A stretch of 30,737 nt of DNA, from contig NW_014578403.1 in NCBI RefSeq assembly GCF_000485595.1, positions 1-30,737 of the forward strand, in the 5' to 3' direction. Below are positions 11,878-20,836 of this stretch, one piece after another (within the stretch, counting starts at the first letter, position 1; each line of letters starts with the position of its first letter). The translations under genes and the position numbers were made by a program. Below the pieces are notes generated by a model. That model was not told the DNA's origin and made no database searches. It worked only from the letters and a program-made list of their open reading frames with translations. The stretch comes from Priapulus caudatus. Lineage: Eukaryota; Priapulida; Priapulimorpha; Priapulimorphida; Priapulidae.

Positions 11878-12667
11878 GGCCATCCTTAAAAAATTCTATG
11901 TTTGCTGTCCCCCGACCCATGATTTTTTTAGTGGGTAGGTAGGTATGTATTTTTTTGTGAGGCATAATAGTTATTTTAAGTCTGTCTTCATGTTTGCCAC
12001 ACATGCTTTGCAGGGAAAAAAATAAAATTTATTTTTCGGGGGCTACTTTTCAGGCTCGCATGCATGAAAATAGCACTCTAAAATTTGGTTTGCATTGAAC
12101 TCTATGCAAATTTCCGGGGGCTCTTTTTTTTTTAAATATGCAGGGTTCTCCCCAGGATGAAAAGTCAAACAGGGGGAGGAGCGGAGGGTAGGAGAGGGCG
12201 GAACTAGGGGGTCCGGGGGGCGTGTATTTTTACCGTTACGACTAATTAATGCGTAAAATCGCCACACCACACCATAGACGGTATTTGGGTTCTTGTATAT
12301 ATATAAATAGCCGAGTCGGTGTACGTTCATGACAGGTTAACTGTGCATTGTCAGGTTAACTTGTGTACTGTCTGCAGTGCATGCGTGGTACGGTAAATAT
12401 ACACGCGTCGGATGTCCTGGTCGAACGGCAATTCTTGACGGTCGATTCCCGCGCTGGCAAACTTTTATTGTGGTGGAATTTAAACGGGGCGGAGGTAATT
12501 TAAACGGGGCGCAACGATTCAAACAGGGGGGAGTTTTCCCGCCCCGTTTGCGCAACGTAGGGAGAACCCTGATATGGAACCCAAAATGTCAAAAAAAACT
12601 TTTGGGTTGCGGCTATTTTCGTGGGTCGCTCGGCGGACAGCAAACATATAATTTTTTAAGGATGGCC
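11878..12667. mobile_element. MITE, GGCCATCC family, copy 2, split by an insertion
   Basis: The left end starts GGCCATCCTTAAAAAATTCT and the right end closes AATTTTTTAAGGATGGCC, with TTA on each outer side. The first 130 bp match copy 1 in inverse order: GGGTAGGTAGGTATG, then GAGGCATAATAGTTATTTTA. The middle is replaced by foreign sequence, including the element at 12141-12571. The right end then resumes with AACCCAAAATGTC and GGACAGCAAACATAT. Confidence 0.8.
12141..12571. mobile_element. 431-bp element with CAGGGTTCTCCC terminal inverted repeats
   Basis: It starts CAGGGTTCTCCC and ends GGGAGAACCCTG, perfect 12-bp inverted ends, flanked on both sides by ATATG as a 5-bp direct repeat (12136-12140 and 12572-12576). 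The termini look hAT-like, but hAT elements normally make 8-bp duplications, so the class is uncertain. No transposase. It contains two near-tandem TTTAAACGGGGCG motifs near 12478-12512. It is nested in the GGCCATCC MITE. Confidence 0.7.
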
Positions 12668-13068
12668 TTACATACTATGTCTACGTGTTTTCCCTCATCT
12701 GTCTAATATAAAGTGCGCCTTACTTACCCTCCTCAACACACATATCATCAAATCATGCACAAACCAACCATGTCGCCCCTCCTTCTATGCGCAGGGTGAA
12801 GACAAAACATTACATGACGATCATCTCTTGGAAAAGTTATTACCAATAATATTGAATATTCTAAAGGCTTACATTAATATAATTCTATCTCTGAGTTTGT
12901 TTCCTGATACGTTTATATGGTTTCCATAGCACATTGTAAAAACTGGAAATGTGGGAATCGTAAAAGTAGCATTTTTTTATCACATAGAATATATCTTTTC
13001 AGAAGAAGAACATTTCGTATATGTCAGTTTATTGCAGCGATGTGCGACTATTTTTTTCATTTTTGCAG
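12668..13068. other. Intron or 5' flank ending in a splice acceptor
   Basis: AT-rich. The last 25 bases are a pyrimidine tract, CTATTTTTTTCATTTTTGCAG, ending at 13068, the acceptor for the transmembrane exon. The reading frame is open upstream across the tract, but that part has no family similarity and would include the tract itself. Confidence 0.5.
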
Positions 13069-13196
13069 GCACGATGTTAGAAGTTGTTACATCCAACCCA
13101 GTTTTGGCAGGCTGGGTCTTGGCCGTGATAGCATGTTTTGTGATCGTCCTCATGCTTACAACATGCATAAATTGCTTTGACAGAATAACCTTTAAG
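13069..13196 (+). CDS. LMTK: LMTK-like kinase, transmembrane exon (E1 of the visible gene)
   Basis: This exon encodes the membrane anchor of the kinase. The frame reads TMLEVVTSNP, then a hydrophobic helix of about 22 residues (AGWVLAVIACFVIVLMLTTC) and a short basic/polar tail, INCFDRITFK. In vertebrate LMTK proteins a transmembrane segment followed by a Cys-containing cytosolic border comes before the kinase domain, so position and type fit. The exon is bounded by TTTTTGCAG and AAG/GTGAGA. It enters with a split codon (two bases in this exon) and leaves in phase 0, matching the phase-0 start of the next coding exon at 15171. The internal ATG at 13074 could be the start codon if the upstream exon is 5' UTR. 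Otherwise an upstream signal-peptide exon is missing from view. No similarity beyond the helix pattern, so the link to the kinase rests on phase, order and strand. Confidence 0.65.
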
Positions 13197-13530
13197 GTGA
13201 GAATTTGATATATCTAAATGTGTATTTGTGTGTGTGCGTGCGTGCGTGTCTGTTGGGTATATTTTGTCGTACATGTTAAGTTGTTAACGTTAGGTTTGAT
13301 CGATTTCCACTGTTAACGTTTCATACAAGACTAAAAAATTTATAGGTCATAAATTATTAATCGATAAATTTCGAGCTTCATTTCAAGTGCGTTACGCGTT
13401 TCGCAAATAACATTTTGTTTGCTGTTTGTCTCAATCCGATAAAATTCGTAGTAACTTATAGACTGGATAGCAGCTAGATTTCTGCGACTTCAGGCAAAGC
13501 GTTAGGGACAGCGAGGCCCAGTCTATACCA

Positions 13531-13854
13531 GGCCATAATAAAAATATTGTTTGTTTGCCCTCACCCGACCGACCGACCAAAAAGGCCCGACTCAAAAAAA
13601 AAGATTGATCTTGACCATTCTTTTTTTTTTACAAATTGTATCACTGTACATTATATAAATCTGTAGGCAATACATTATATGTACCAAGCAAAACAAACAT
13701 TCAACATAAAAGGTATCTCCACACAAGCACACCCCCAAGCATGTAGACATGCTGAATTTGTAAAAAGACCCCCCTCAAAAAAAGTCTACCTACCTACCCA
13801 AACTTTTCAGCCTGGGTCGGGTGAGGGCAAGCAAAGATTTTTTTAATTGTGGCC
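13531..13854. mobile_element. MITE related to the GGCCATCC family, copy 3
   Basis: The ends are GGCCATAATAAAAATATTGT on the left and TTTTTTTAATTGTGGCC on the right, with inner matching blocks TTGCCCTCACCCGACC and GGGTCGGGTGAGGGCAA. It shares the ACCTACCTACCC motif and the terminal GGCC with the elements at 9386 and 11878, so it is a diverged subfamily. It lies in the intron between E1 and E2. No transposase. Confidence 0.7.
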
Positions 13855-14347
13855 CCATTGCCCGAAACTGACGAGATGGATTGAAAAAGTTAATGGAAGA
13901 TTCCATAGATTAAGCGCAACAGATCAGATGAGCCGGCAGCCGCACAGTTGTTTGAATAGTACAGCGAACCCTCATGTCATCACACCGTGCGTGATAAAAT
14001 GCGAGTTTTTTGCACGTGTTTTTCAACAAAGATTACGTAAACAAACATGCGTTTTCATTGGATCGTTCCTCGGCCACTAATTTTTTTATGCGTGAGGTGC
14101 ATGAAGATGAATCATACGTCATCAAATTATGCTCGTGGCTCGGAGGTAGCAGTGGCATATGCTCATCCGGGGTTAAGTAGATTCACAGGGATGTGGATCA
14201 CGTATAGGATGTCAACACTCATCGGTTTGAGGAAGTACAGCCTTGCATTACAAGCATTGCATTCAAACGAGTGCAGAAACAAACCTCGGTATACACACGC
14301 ATACGCTAACTAAACAACCATTTGTTAACTAAACGTCCATTGATTAT

Positions 14348-14564
14348 AGCTGGGTTTACACTACCGACGTTGCGTTGACTAATTGGCGAGTTGGATCAAT
14401 TTCGCAACTCACCAACTCCGAGTTGGCGAAAATAGAACATGTTCTAATCTCCCAACAAGTTGCTATCGATCGGTAGGTCGCGCAACTTTTGCGTTTACAC
14501 TGCCGATTGTCAGTTGTATAGTTGGGAAATTGGTCTAATCTACCGGGCTTAATTAAACCCAGCT
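14348..14564. mobile_element. Small MITE with AGCTGGGTTTA ends
   Basis: Perfect 11-bp inverted ends, AGCTGGGTTTA on the left and TAAACCCAGCT on the right. TA lies on each side (TAT before, TAA after), consistent with a TA target. The interior repeats GAGTTGG/CCAACTC palindromic motifs and GTTTACACT twice. Intronic. Family not recognised. Confidence 0.6.
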
Positions 14565-14924
14565 TAACTGAGCATCCCTACGTGTTGTCGCAAACGTTGA
14601 TACGTTTCCGTTTATATTGTCACACGTTAGACAAACACACGTCAGTGAATGTTTGTGATGTTTTGTTTTGTTTTGTGATACATGTTGTTATGCCTGTTGA
14701 CATACCATGTGATGCTGCCATTGGCCTTACCGTGAATGCATGCATATCTAATCTGAATGTAAGAGATAGCATCGTCGTGGTAGTGCCTCTAGTGTTCCAC
14801 TGATTGGTCACGTCCGGAGTAAAATGTTTCTTCCGAATTATTGCAAATAAATAACATGATAACAGGAGTAAATAGACTATACACTATTATTATTCACTCC
14901 TGATGATAATATAGGACAATACCA

Positions 14925-15115
14925 TACATGACAGAACAACACAATACAACACAACATGACAGAACAACACAATACAACACAATGCAACACAAAAATAACA
15001 ACAAAATACAATAATACTAATTGACTGTACACTACAATACAATATAATGCAACACAAATACATTACATAACACTGCGATATAAACACAATATAATTGCCA
15101 TACAATACAATGCAA
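14925..15115. repeat. ACAACACAATACAA-type simple repeat
   Basis: Imperfect units ACAGAACAACACAATACAAC and CAATACAATGCAA are repeated over about 190 bp directly upstream of exon E2. The minus strand has a spurious Cys/Ile/Val-rich open frame. Confidence 0.85.
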
Positions 15116-15170
15116 GTAATGTGTGCGCTCATCCTCTCTGCTTCACTCTCTTCCCCGCGGCGGCGATCAG

Positions 15171-15476
15171 GAACTGGACGAGGTGTCGACGATGGTCAAC
15201 GTGTCAATCGACGCGACAACGGCGGGGGCGCCACCGTCGCCGGACCCCGTCGATGCGTCGGACGTCGTCATGGAGGCGTTGCCGGACGCGGACGCGCTGA
15301 TGCGAACGACGACGCTGTCGCCGCCGCTGCGGCCCCGCCCGGCCGCGTTCGCCGCCATGCTTGCCGCAGGAGGCGCACCGCCGCCCGTGCGCGACTGGTT
15401 CGAGCCGCCACGTCACAACTTCCCACGAGGACAGCTGCAGTACGTGCGAGACATCGGGGTGGGATGGTTCGGACAG
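15171..15476 (+). CDS. LMTK: LMTK-like kinase, exon E2: juxtamembrane linker and glycine-rich loop
   Basis: A clean 102-codon phase-0 exon between GGCGATCAG and CAG/GTGAGC. It starts ELDEVSTMVNVSIDA, runs through an acidic Pro/Ala/Asp-rich linker, and ends with the family signature RGQLQYVRDIGVGWFGQ. LMTK proteins carry the same LQY-x(3)-IG-x-GWFG block, where Gly-x-Gly-Trp-Phe-Gly is the nucleotide-binding loop. Conventional kinases have GxGxFG, and the Trp before Phe is typical of LMTK. Base composition is much richer in GC than the surrounding intron. Its last roughly 80 bases, together with the donor, are repeated three more times downstream (15543-15897), so any of four donors could in principle be used. 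The next coding exon begins in phase 0 at 16300. Confidence 0.88.
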
Positions 15477-15960
15477 GTGAGCGGAGAGGGAGGAGGGGAG
15501 GGGAGGAAGGAGAGGGGAGGAGGAGGGAGGGAGGAGCGAGGGACTGGTTCAAGCCCCCGCGTCACATACTTCCCACGAGGACAGTGCTGCAGTACGTGCG
15601 AGACATCGGGGTGGGATGGTCGACAGGTGAAGCGAGAGGGAGGAGGAGGGGAGGGGGAGGAGGGGAGGAGATAGGGGTGGGATGGAGGGATAAGGAGCTG
15701 AGGACAGCTTGCAGTCCGTGGCGAGACCATCGGGGTGGGATGGTTTGGACAGGTGAGCAAGAGGGGAGAGGGAAGTGGAGAGAGGAGAGGGTGGGTGGGA
15801 GGAGAGCGTGGAGGGCGTGGTTCGAGCCGCCACTCACAACTTGCCGCGAGGCCAGCTGCAGTACGTGCGAGACATCGGGGTGGGATGGTTCGGACAGGTG
15901 AGCGGGGAGGGGGAGGTAGGATGGAGGAGGAGAGGAGAGGGGAGGCAGGGGGGGGAGAGA
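15393..15960. repeat. Exon-border minisatellite at the 3' end of E2 (4 copies)
   Basis: The unit is the last roughly 80 bp of exon E2 plus GTGAGC and a G/A-rich intron tail of 50-90 bp. Copies end at 15476 (the exon itself), 15626, 15752 (left half degraded) and 15897. Copy 2 has lost two bases in the GWFG codons (GGATGGTCGACAG) and copy 3 has GGTTTGGACAG. The last copy agrees almost fully with the real exon end, including CTGCAGTACGTGCGAGACAT. Each copy keeps a plausible donor, so the intron starts with decoy 5' splice sites joined to glycine-loop coding fragments. Long open frames here on both strands (Gly/Glu/Arg on plus, Pro/Ser on minus) are repeat artefacts. Confidence 0.9.
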
Positions 15961-16086
15961 AGTGTTCATCTAAGATTGATCGAGGGTTCCGCCGGTAACA
16001 ACGGTTTTTGTTTACTGTTTGTGATTGTTGTTTACGTGCAAAACAACGCAATTTTAATTAATCGACTATAAAAGTTTAATTTATAT

Positions 16087-16308
16087 CTTTAAATTTCTCG
16101 AAACAGCGCACGTCCGTTCGGGCAGGCTGATCGAGGTAACGTGCTTAGCCTCGGCAAATGGCGTATTTAATTTCTTCCTTTTTTTGCACTTATATTTATC
16201 TCTCGAAAATAAAAACAAATGTATAAAAAATTAATCAGAAAAAATAGTTTAAATCTTAATAAATTAATTTCTCGAATTGGCGCGTGTCCGTCGTGGCAGG
16301 CGATCGAG
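16087..16308. repeat. Exon-border duplication at the 5' start of E3 (2 copies)
   Basis: The acceptor region of E3 (TTTCTCGAA, then GCGCGTGTCCGTCG, then GGCAG/GCGATCGAG) occurs a second time about 170 bp upstream, at 16093-16132, as GCGCACGTCCGTTCGGGCAG followed by GCTGATCGAG and then GTAACG. The upstream copy could act as a decoy acceptor with a 10-nt pseudo-exon ending in a GTAACG donor. Both are kept in the second block (22957-23002 and 23128-23170). Confidence 0.75.
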
Positions 16309-16430
16309 GGCCATGCGCAAAACATCCTCATCGGCGAAAGTCGCACCAAAGGTCGTTCGTCAAGGCGATGAAGGAGGACGTGACGACAATGAGCCAGCAC
16401 TACTTCCCTCTGCGAGGCGAAGATGTACAG
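16300..16430 (+). CDS. LMTK: LMTK-like kinase, exon E3 (block 1, frameshifted)
   Basis: This exon follows the glycine-rich loop and carries the ATP-anchoring lysine. It lies between GGCAG and GTAGGG. In the second block the same exon is an intact 128-nt exon encoding an IEGHAQNILIGESRTK stretch followed by VVVKAMKEDV. Here it is 131 nt, with extra bases in ACCAAAGGTCGTTCGTC and an altered AATGAGCCAGCAC and CCCTCTGCG, so no single frame runs through. The first 12 or so codons and the last few still read in the family frame when considered separately. Neighbouring exons in this block show the same kind of small indels, pointing to sequence error or decay. Entry phase 0, exit phase 2 by comparison with the second copy. 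Confidence 0.8.
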
Positions 16431-16693
16431 GTAGGGGCACCGCCTGTCCGCGTCGAGCGAATCCTGCCATTATTCACGCTGCCGATCGCGGTGATTAACG
16501 ACGCATAAATTATTAACGACGTCGGATAATCAGCGCGGCGGTCTGCCGCGTCGCTGCAATGTAAGAGCGGGGGTAGAGGCGTTCACGGGCGTTCTTTTTT
16601 CCCGACGTTTTCGTGTGAAGCGATCTCATTCGAACTCGCTTCGACGGCGTGCGATTGTACTAACGACGTTGTCTTTCCGCCCTTGTCGTTTAG

Positions 16694-16784
16694 GGAGCTT
16701 GGACCACGAGAAATACGCTGAAGGTGCTCGCCAGTGCCGTCGACACAACTCCCTACCTACTCATAATGGAATTCGCGCGCATTT
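16694..16784 (+). CDS. LMTK: LMTK-like kinase, exon E4 (block 1, frameshifted)
   Basis: This exon covers the alpha-C to hinge region of the kinase (subdomains IV-V). The end reads TTPYLLIMEF, the typical LMTK hinge strand (PYLLxMEF). It runs from CGTTTAG to a GTGAGT donor. Relative to the intact 88-nt version at 23549 it has extra bases (GGAGCTTGG, GAGAAATACG), a lost G in CTCGCCAG and a change near GTGCCGTCG, so the N-terminal half is out of frame with the hinge. E3's phase-2 end joins its first G to make Arg. Confidence 0.82.
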
Positions 16785-17276
16785 GTGAGTATGAGTTCAT
16801 CGCGGAGGTTTATGTAAATCGAGGCGTTGTTACCGCTGCGTGGTTGAGTGCACGCTGCAGATGCCTGCGAACGCATGTGTGTTGTCTCTGCCGTATAATA
16901 ATTGCTCGTTCACGCGTGAATTTGCATTTGTAGGCAAACGGGGTTGAATGTCCTGTTGTCTGTCAGATCTATCAATCTATTTTGCATTTCTGCCTCTCTC
17001 CATCCATCCGGACGTCCATCTTTCTATCCGTCTACTTATCTCGAAAATAGTTGATCGAAAACTTTCAATATATTCATAGATTTTTCAAGATTTTTATTTT
17101 ATTTTATTTTTTCAACATTTTTTAGCTTATCTGACATAGTCAGATGCAGCTTGTAGAATCGCATGATCGTGCGTCCGTCGGCCGTCAACAGTTGGGCACA
17201 AATCTTAACCGCTCGACGTACGGTCACAATATTCGGACGTGGGGGGTAATCCGAAACGAGTTGGATGTTGAAGCGG

Positions 17277-17296
17277 GGGTCAAAGTCAAAGGTCAA
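17277..17296 (+). promoter_or_regulatory. Triple nuclear-receptor half-site cluster (DR1-like), site A
   Basis: GGGTCAAAGTCAAAGGTCA here and GGGTCAAAGGTCAAAGGTCA in the second block (from about 24069) give three AGGTCA-type half-sites spaced by one base, the DR1 arrangement bound by HNF4/RXR/COUP-type receptors. The block-1 copy lacks one G in the middle half-site. Function is inferred from motif only. Confidence 0.45.
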
Positions 17297-17451
17297 GAGG
17301 TGTAAAAGAAGGGGGAACATTCCCTCCTTAACTTAAGGTATAGGGAGGAAATGCAGAATTGCGGCACAATCTAACGGCTCGCACTAGGCTTAATTGTGAT
17401 AGTCGGTGTATAGCATCATGGTAGGAAAAGCCATCACTGTGCCAAAATTGG

Positions 17452-17471
17452 AGGTCACAGGTCAAAGGTCA
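17452..17471 (+). promoter_or_regulatory. Triple nuclear-receptor half-site cluster (DR1-like), site B
   Basis: AGGTCACAGGTCAAAGGTCA contains three perfect AGGTCA half-sites with 1-base spacers. It lies about 175 bp downstream of site A in the same intron. The second block keeps the first two half-sites, but an extra base widens the second spacer (near 24248). Two independent DR1 triplets this close in an intron are unlikely by chance. A transposon origin has not been excluded. Confidence 0.5.
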
Positions 17472-18354
17472 ATGGGGCACAGGGCAGATTTTAGACATTT
17501 TCTGAGGACATGGTCTGACGGAGCGGTTGAAAAACTTTTTTGTTTCAGCTGTGACCTAGCATTTTATATGGCTTTATTGAAAGGACCATGAAATGTACTT
17601 TCTGCTGACATGCGAAGAGTAAGTGTCGGATAACCATTTGACCTCAAGAAGAGGGTTAAACATGGATTTGTTTAATGTTAGAAAGAATTTGACGTGCTGG
17701 TTTGCTAGTAGAAATCTAACATGCCTGGATGTATATGAGGCTACAATGTCACAGTGAAATTTCAAAAGCTAAATTTTGGTTGAAGAAGGTTATGCTCCTT
17801 AAATCGTATAATTTCTATGGCATTCTGTACTGTCAGTGTGTTACATGTAACGTATGCCACCTGCCAGTGGTACTTGTAGTTTTGCCTGCCGTTTAATTAG
17901 TTACAGGTGGCAGCTCTCTCTTTTCAGCCTGTAGGCTTGCGTAGGTAAATGGATGTGTGCTTACCTATTCTATCTTGCAAATAGTTGTTGCTACTACGTA
18001 CGGATGGAGCCTTCCATCTTTAATCTGAAGACACTTAAACGTACGCGCCATCTCGTGGCAACTTTCATAACGATCCTAACGAACTTTCTTTGAGAAGGTT
18101 CCTGAATACCAATCCCTGTACATTCCACTGTTTGGCTGTGTATGTGAACACATTTGGGACTACCAGGGTTTCTAGAATCCCACCACTCTACACAGCGACC
18201 GCAGTAGACGTTAGATGAGCGCTGTCGCTCCGCGCACTTGTTGTTTTATATTGAATTCTTTCAAATTGAAATAATAATTTTGTTTAATAATGTATTCTGT
18301 CAACGGTCTTGAGATAAGTCGGTTGGTTACTACCCCCGACATTACCCGACGACC

Positions 18355-19817
18355 ATTTACCAAGGTTCGGACCTCGTTCCCCTGTGACCTCTATACGCAG
18401 GTTCTTGCCTCGTATCGCGGCAACCTCAATACACAGGTTCCGACGCCGTTCCCACTGCGACCTCTAATATAGCAGGCTCCGCCTCGTTTCAGGGCGACCT
18501 GAAGACGTACCTCCTACGTCAGCGCGACGTTGTCGCGGCGACCTCTATACGCAGGTTCCGGCTCGTTCCCAGCGACCTCTATATACACAGGTTCCGATCG
18601 TTCCCCTGCGACCTCTATACGCAGCTCCGCCTCGTTTACGGGCGACCTGAGAACGTACGCTCCTACGGCGCGCGACGCCGTCGCGGCGACGCTCTATACA
18701 CAGCTTTCCAGCTCGTTCGCTGCGACCTCTATACGCCAGGCTCCGCCTCGTTCACGGCGACCTGAAGACGTACCTCCTACGTCAGCGCGACGTCGTCGCG
18801 GCGACCTCTATACACAGGTTCCGACTCGTTCCCCTGCGACCTCTATACGCAGGTTCCGCCTCGTTCCCCTGCGACCTCTATACGCAGGTTCCGCCTCGTT
18901 CAGGGCGACCTGAAGACGTACCTCCTACGTCAGCGCGACGCCGTCGCGGCGACCTCTATACGCAGGTCCGCTTCGTTCCCCTGCGACCTCTATACGCCAG
19001 GTTCGCCTCGTTTCAGGGCGACCTGAAGACGTACCTGCCTACGTCCAGCGCGACGGCCGCGCGGCGACCTCTACTACCACAGGTTCGAGACTCGTTCCCT
19101 GCGACCTCTATACGCAGGTTCCGCCTCGTTTCAGGGCGACTGAAGACGTACCTCCTACGTCAGTGGACGTCGTCGCGGCGACCTCTATACGCAGGTTCCG
19201 GTCGTTCCCCAGCGACCTCTATATATCAGGTTCCACGCTCGTTCCTCTGCGACCTCTATACGCAGGTTCGCGACTCGTTTCAGGGCGACCTGAAGACATA
19301 CCTCCTACGTCAGCGCGACGTCGTCGCGGCGCCCTCTATACGCGGGGTCCGGCTGTTCCCCAGCGACCTCTATATATGCAGGTTCCAGCTCGTTCCCCTG
19401 CACCTCTATACGCAAGTTCCAGCTCGTTCCCGTGCGACCTCTTATACGCAGGTTCCGCCTCGTTTCAGGGCGACCTGAAGACGTACTCCTACGTCAGCGC
19501 GGACGTCGTTGCGGCGACCTCTATACACAGGTTCCGACTCGTCCTCCTGCCGACCTCTATACGCAGGTTCGCGCTCGTTTCAGGCGACCTGAAGACGTAC
19601 CTCGTACGTCAGCGCGACGTTCGTCGCGGCGACCTCTATACGCAGGTTCCGGCTCGTTTCGGGCGACCTGAAGACGTACCTCCTACGTCAGCGCGACGTC
19701 GTCCGCGGCGACCTCTATACGCAGGGTCCGGCTTGTTCCCCAGGGACCTCTAATATATATGCAGGTTCCCAGCTCGTTCCCCTGCGACCTCTTATACGCA
19801 GGTTCTGACTGTTTCAG
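18355..19817. repeat. Exon-border minisatellite at the 5' start of E5 (about 10 decoys plus the real exon)
   Basis: A compound array. A 33-35-bp unit (core GCGACCTCTATACGCAGGTT, then CCGNCTCGTTCCCCT) alternates with a unit that carries the E5 acceptor and first roughly 40 coding bases: CGTTTCAG, then GGCGACCTGAAGACGTACCT, then CCTACGTCAGCGCGACG. Exon-start decoys lie near 18494, 18645, 18755, 18903, 19016, 19135, 19285, 19467, 19584 and 19661, and the real exon is at 19818. The array also yields readthrough frames with Tyr-Thr-Gln-Val repeats, which I reject as genes. The same number and order of decoys occurs at 25145-26639, including a decoy with a lost C (GGCGACTGAAG) in sixth place in both. 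Confidence 0.92.
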
Positions 19818-20068
19818 GGCGACCTGAAGACATACCTACTACGTCATAGCGACGCCCGGGCCGACGATCCGGTCCTGCGACGCGGCCTGCTGCTCAAGAT
19901 GGCGTGCGACGTCTTCCGCGGCGGATGCAGCAGTGCACGAGCGAGGCTTCGCTCCCGGCCCCCCCCGCCGCCCCCGCCGGCGCTCCCACCTGCTCGTCGG
20001 CCCGGCCGCCTCCAGGCAACCGTCACGCGCTGACGGCTACCGGCATCTCCGCAGCCGACAAGTACAAG
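19818..20068 (+). CDS. LMTK: LMTK-like kinase, exon E5: alpha-D to catalytic loop and DYG (block 1, frameshifted)
   Basis: This exon encodes the catalytic core. It runs from TTTCAG to a GTGAGG donor after GACAAGTACAAG. It starts GDLKTYLLRHSDA (LMTK family GDLK-x-YL), continues LLLKMACDVF (alpha-E) and ends in a GIS-x-DKYK-type stretch. Here the His-x-Asp-Leu-Ala catalytic loop and the DYG magnesium loop are scrambled by several indels between about 19914 and 20045. Block 2 preserves HERGFAH, then a one-base-shifted catalytic loop, then CLVAGDLTVKVGDYG. Asp-Tyr-Gly instead of Asp-Phe-Gly is usual for LMTK. Neither copy reads through without a break. High GC content and Pro-rich alternative frames are by-products. 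Confidence 0.82.
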
Positions 20069-20717
20069 GTGAGGGGGCCGGCGCTGCTCCCGCCGCGGAC
20101 AGGAGGGAAGGTTCTCCCGGCGGTGGGCGCGGGGGTTGCCGCGGCGACCGGGGTAATGAAGGAGGCGGGGTCGGCCCTCGGAGAGATGTGGGAAGACGCC
20201 TCAAGATCGAATTTCGATAATCCCGAGATCCGCGACGCTTTGGTGTGACACCCCGGCCCCGCGGGTCCGCAGCTCAAGTGGGGGTTCGGGGCGCCAACTG
20301 TGACGGGGAGGGGGGGGGAGGGAGAGCGTTTCTCGGGGGCCGGCATGACGAACTGCCGCCTCGAAACACAGTCTGCGGTTTTCGCGTCGGGCCGAAGCGT
20401 TATTTTGCGAAACGGGAATTACGATTTCGATGAAAAATTACGCGCATGTTCGCCTGTTTCCTCCTCGCTCGCACAGGCGACCCAAACACGCGCTCATTGT
20501 TCGCCCGACGTTGCCGGCCGGCGCACGTGGGAGCGCGCTTGTTTTCCTCACTCGCTGAGCATCGCGAACGCGCACTTGCTTTCCTCGCTCACTGGCGTCG
20601 CGATGCGCGTTTGCTTTTTCCTCGGCGTTTCCCGCCGGGCGGACGTGAATGCACGCTTGTTTTTCCTCGCTCGCCTGAGCGTAGCGAACGCGCCGCTTGT
20701 TTTTTCTCGCTCGCGAG
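20069..20717. other. Intron 5 (block 1)
   Basis: GC-rich intron with runs of G and a loosely repeated CGCTCGC/GCGAACGCGC motif (20440-20710, roughly 60-bp spacing, each with TTTTCCTCGCTCG). The open frames through it are compositional. No other exon recognised. Confidence 0.5.
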
Positions 20718-20836
20718 GCGACTACTACAACGTCGGGGACTTTGCCGTGCCGATCCGCTGTGTGCGCCGGAAACTCTCAGGCTGCTCCGAGTATATCGTG
20801 GAGGCGGGGAGGTGACGAAGGAAGCCAACGGTGTGT
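20718..20836 (+). CDS. LMTK: LMTK-like kinase, exon E6: activation segment end and APE motif (block 1, frameshifted)
   Basis: Reads GDYYNVGDFAVPIR in one frame, then after a single lost G at the Trp codon (CGCTGTGTGCG) continues CAPETLRLLRVYRGGGEVTK and EANVW in the next. This is the P-L/I-R-W-x-APE region that follows the activation loop in LMTK. The end NVW splits its Trp codon and joins the first G of E7 to give N-V-W-S-F-G, the subdomain IX block. The acceptor side is uncertain by one base because E5 ends in phase 0 while this frame needs a preceding base. Its last 30 or so bases and donor are repeated four more times downstream. Confidence 0.8.

Larger units (their letters stand above)
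16785..19817. other. Intron 4 (block 1) with regulatory-looking and satellite sequence
   Basis: 16785-18350 is moderately AT-rich single-copy sequence and contains the two AGGTCA clusters listed separately. From about 18355 to the E5 acceptor it is the E5-border minisatellite. No other exon is seen. The 57-bp stretch at 17074-17130 (T-rich) is absent from the second block. Confidence 0.6.

Noticed and set aside
14890-15132. Minus-strand Cys/Ile/Val-rich frame
   Set aside because: It is the complement of the ACAACACAATACAA repeat.
15095-16071. Long Gly/Arg/Glu frames on plus and Pro/Ser/Leu frames on minus
   Set aside because: Only 15171-15476 in one frame is exon. The rest follows the G/A-rich E2-border repeat.
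18355-19817. Possible CRISPR-like array of 33-35-bp units
   Set aside because: The units are contiguous variants without unique spacers, they include exon-derived pieces, and the genome is an animal's.
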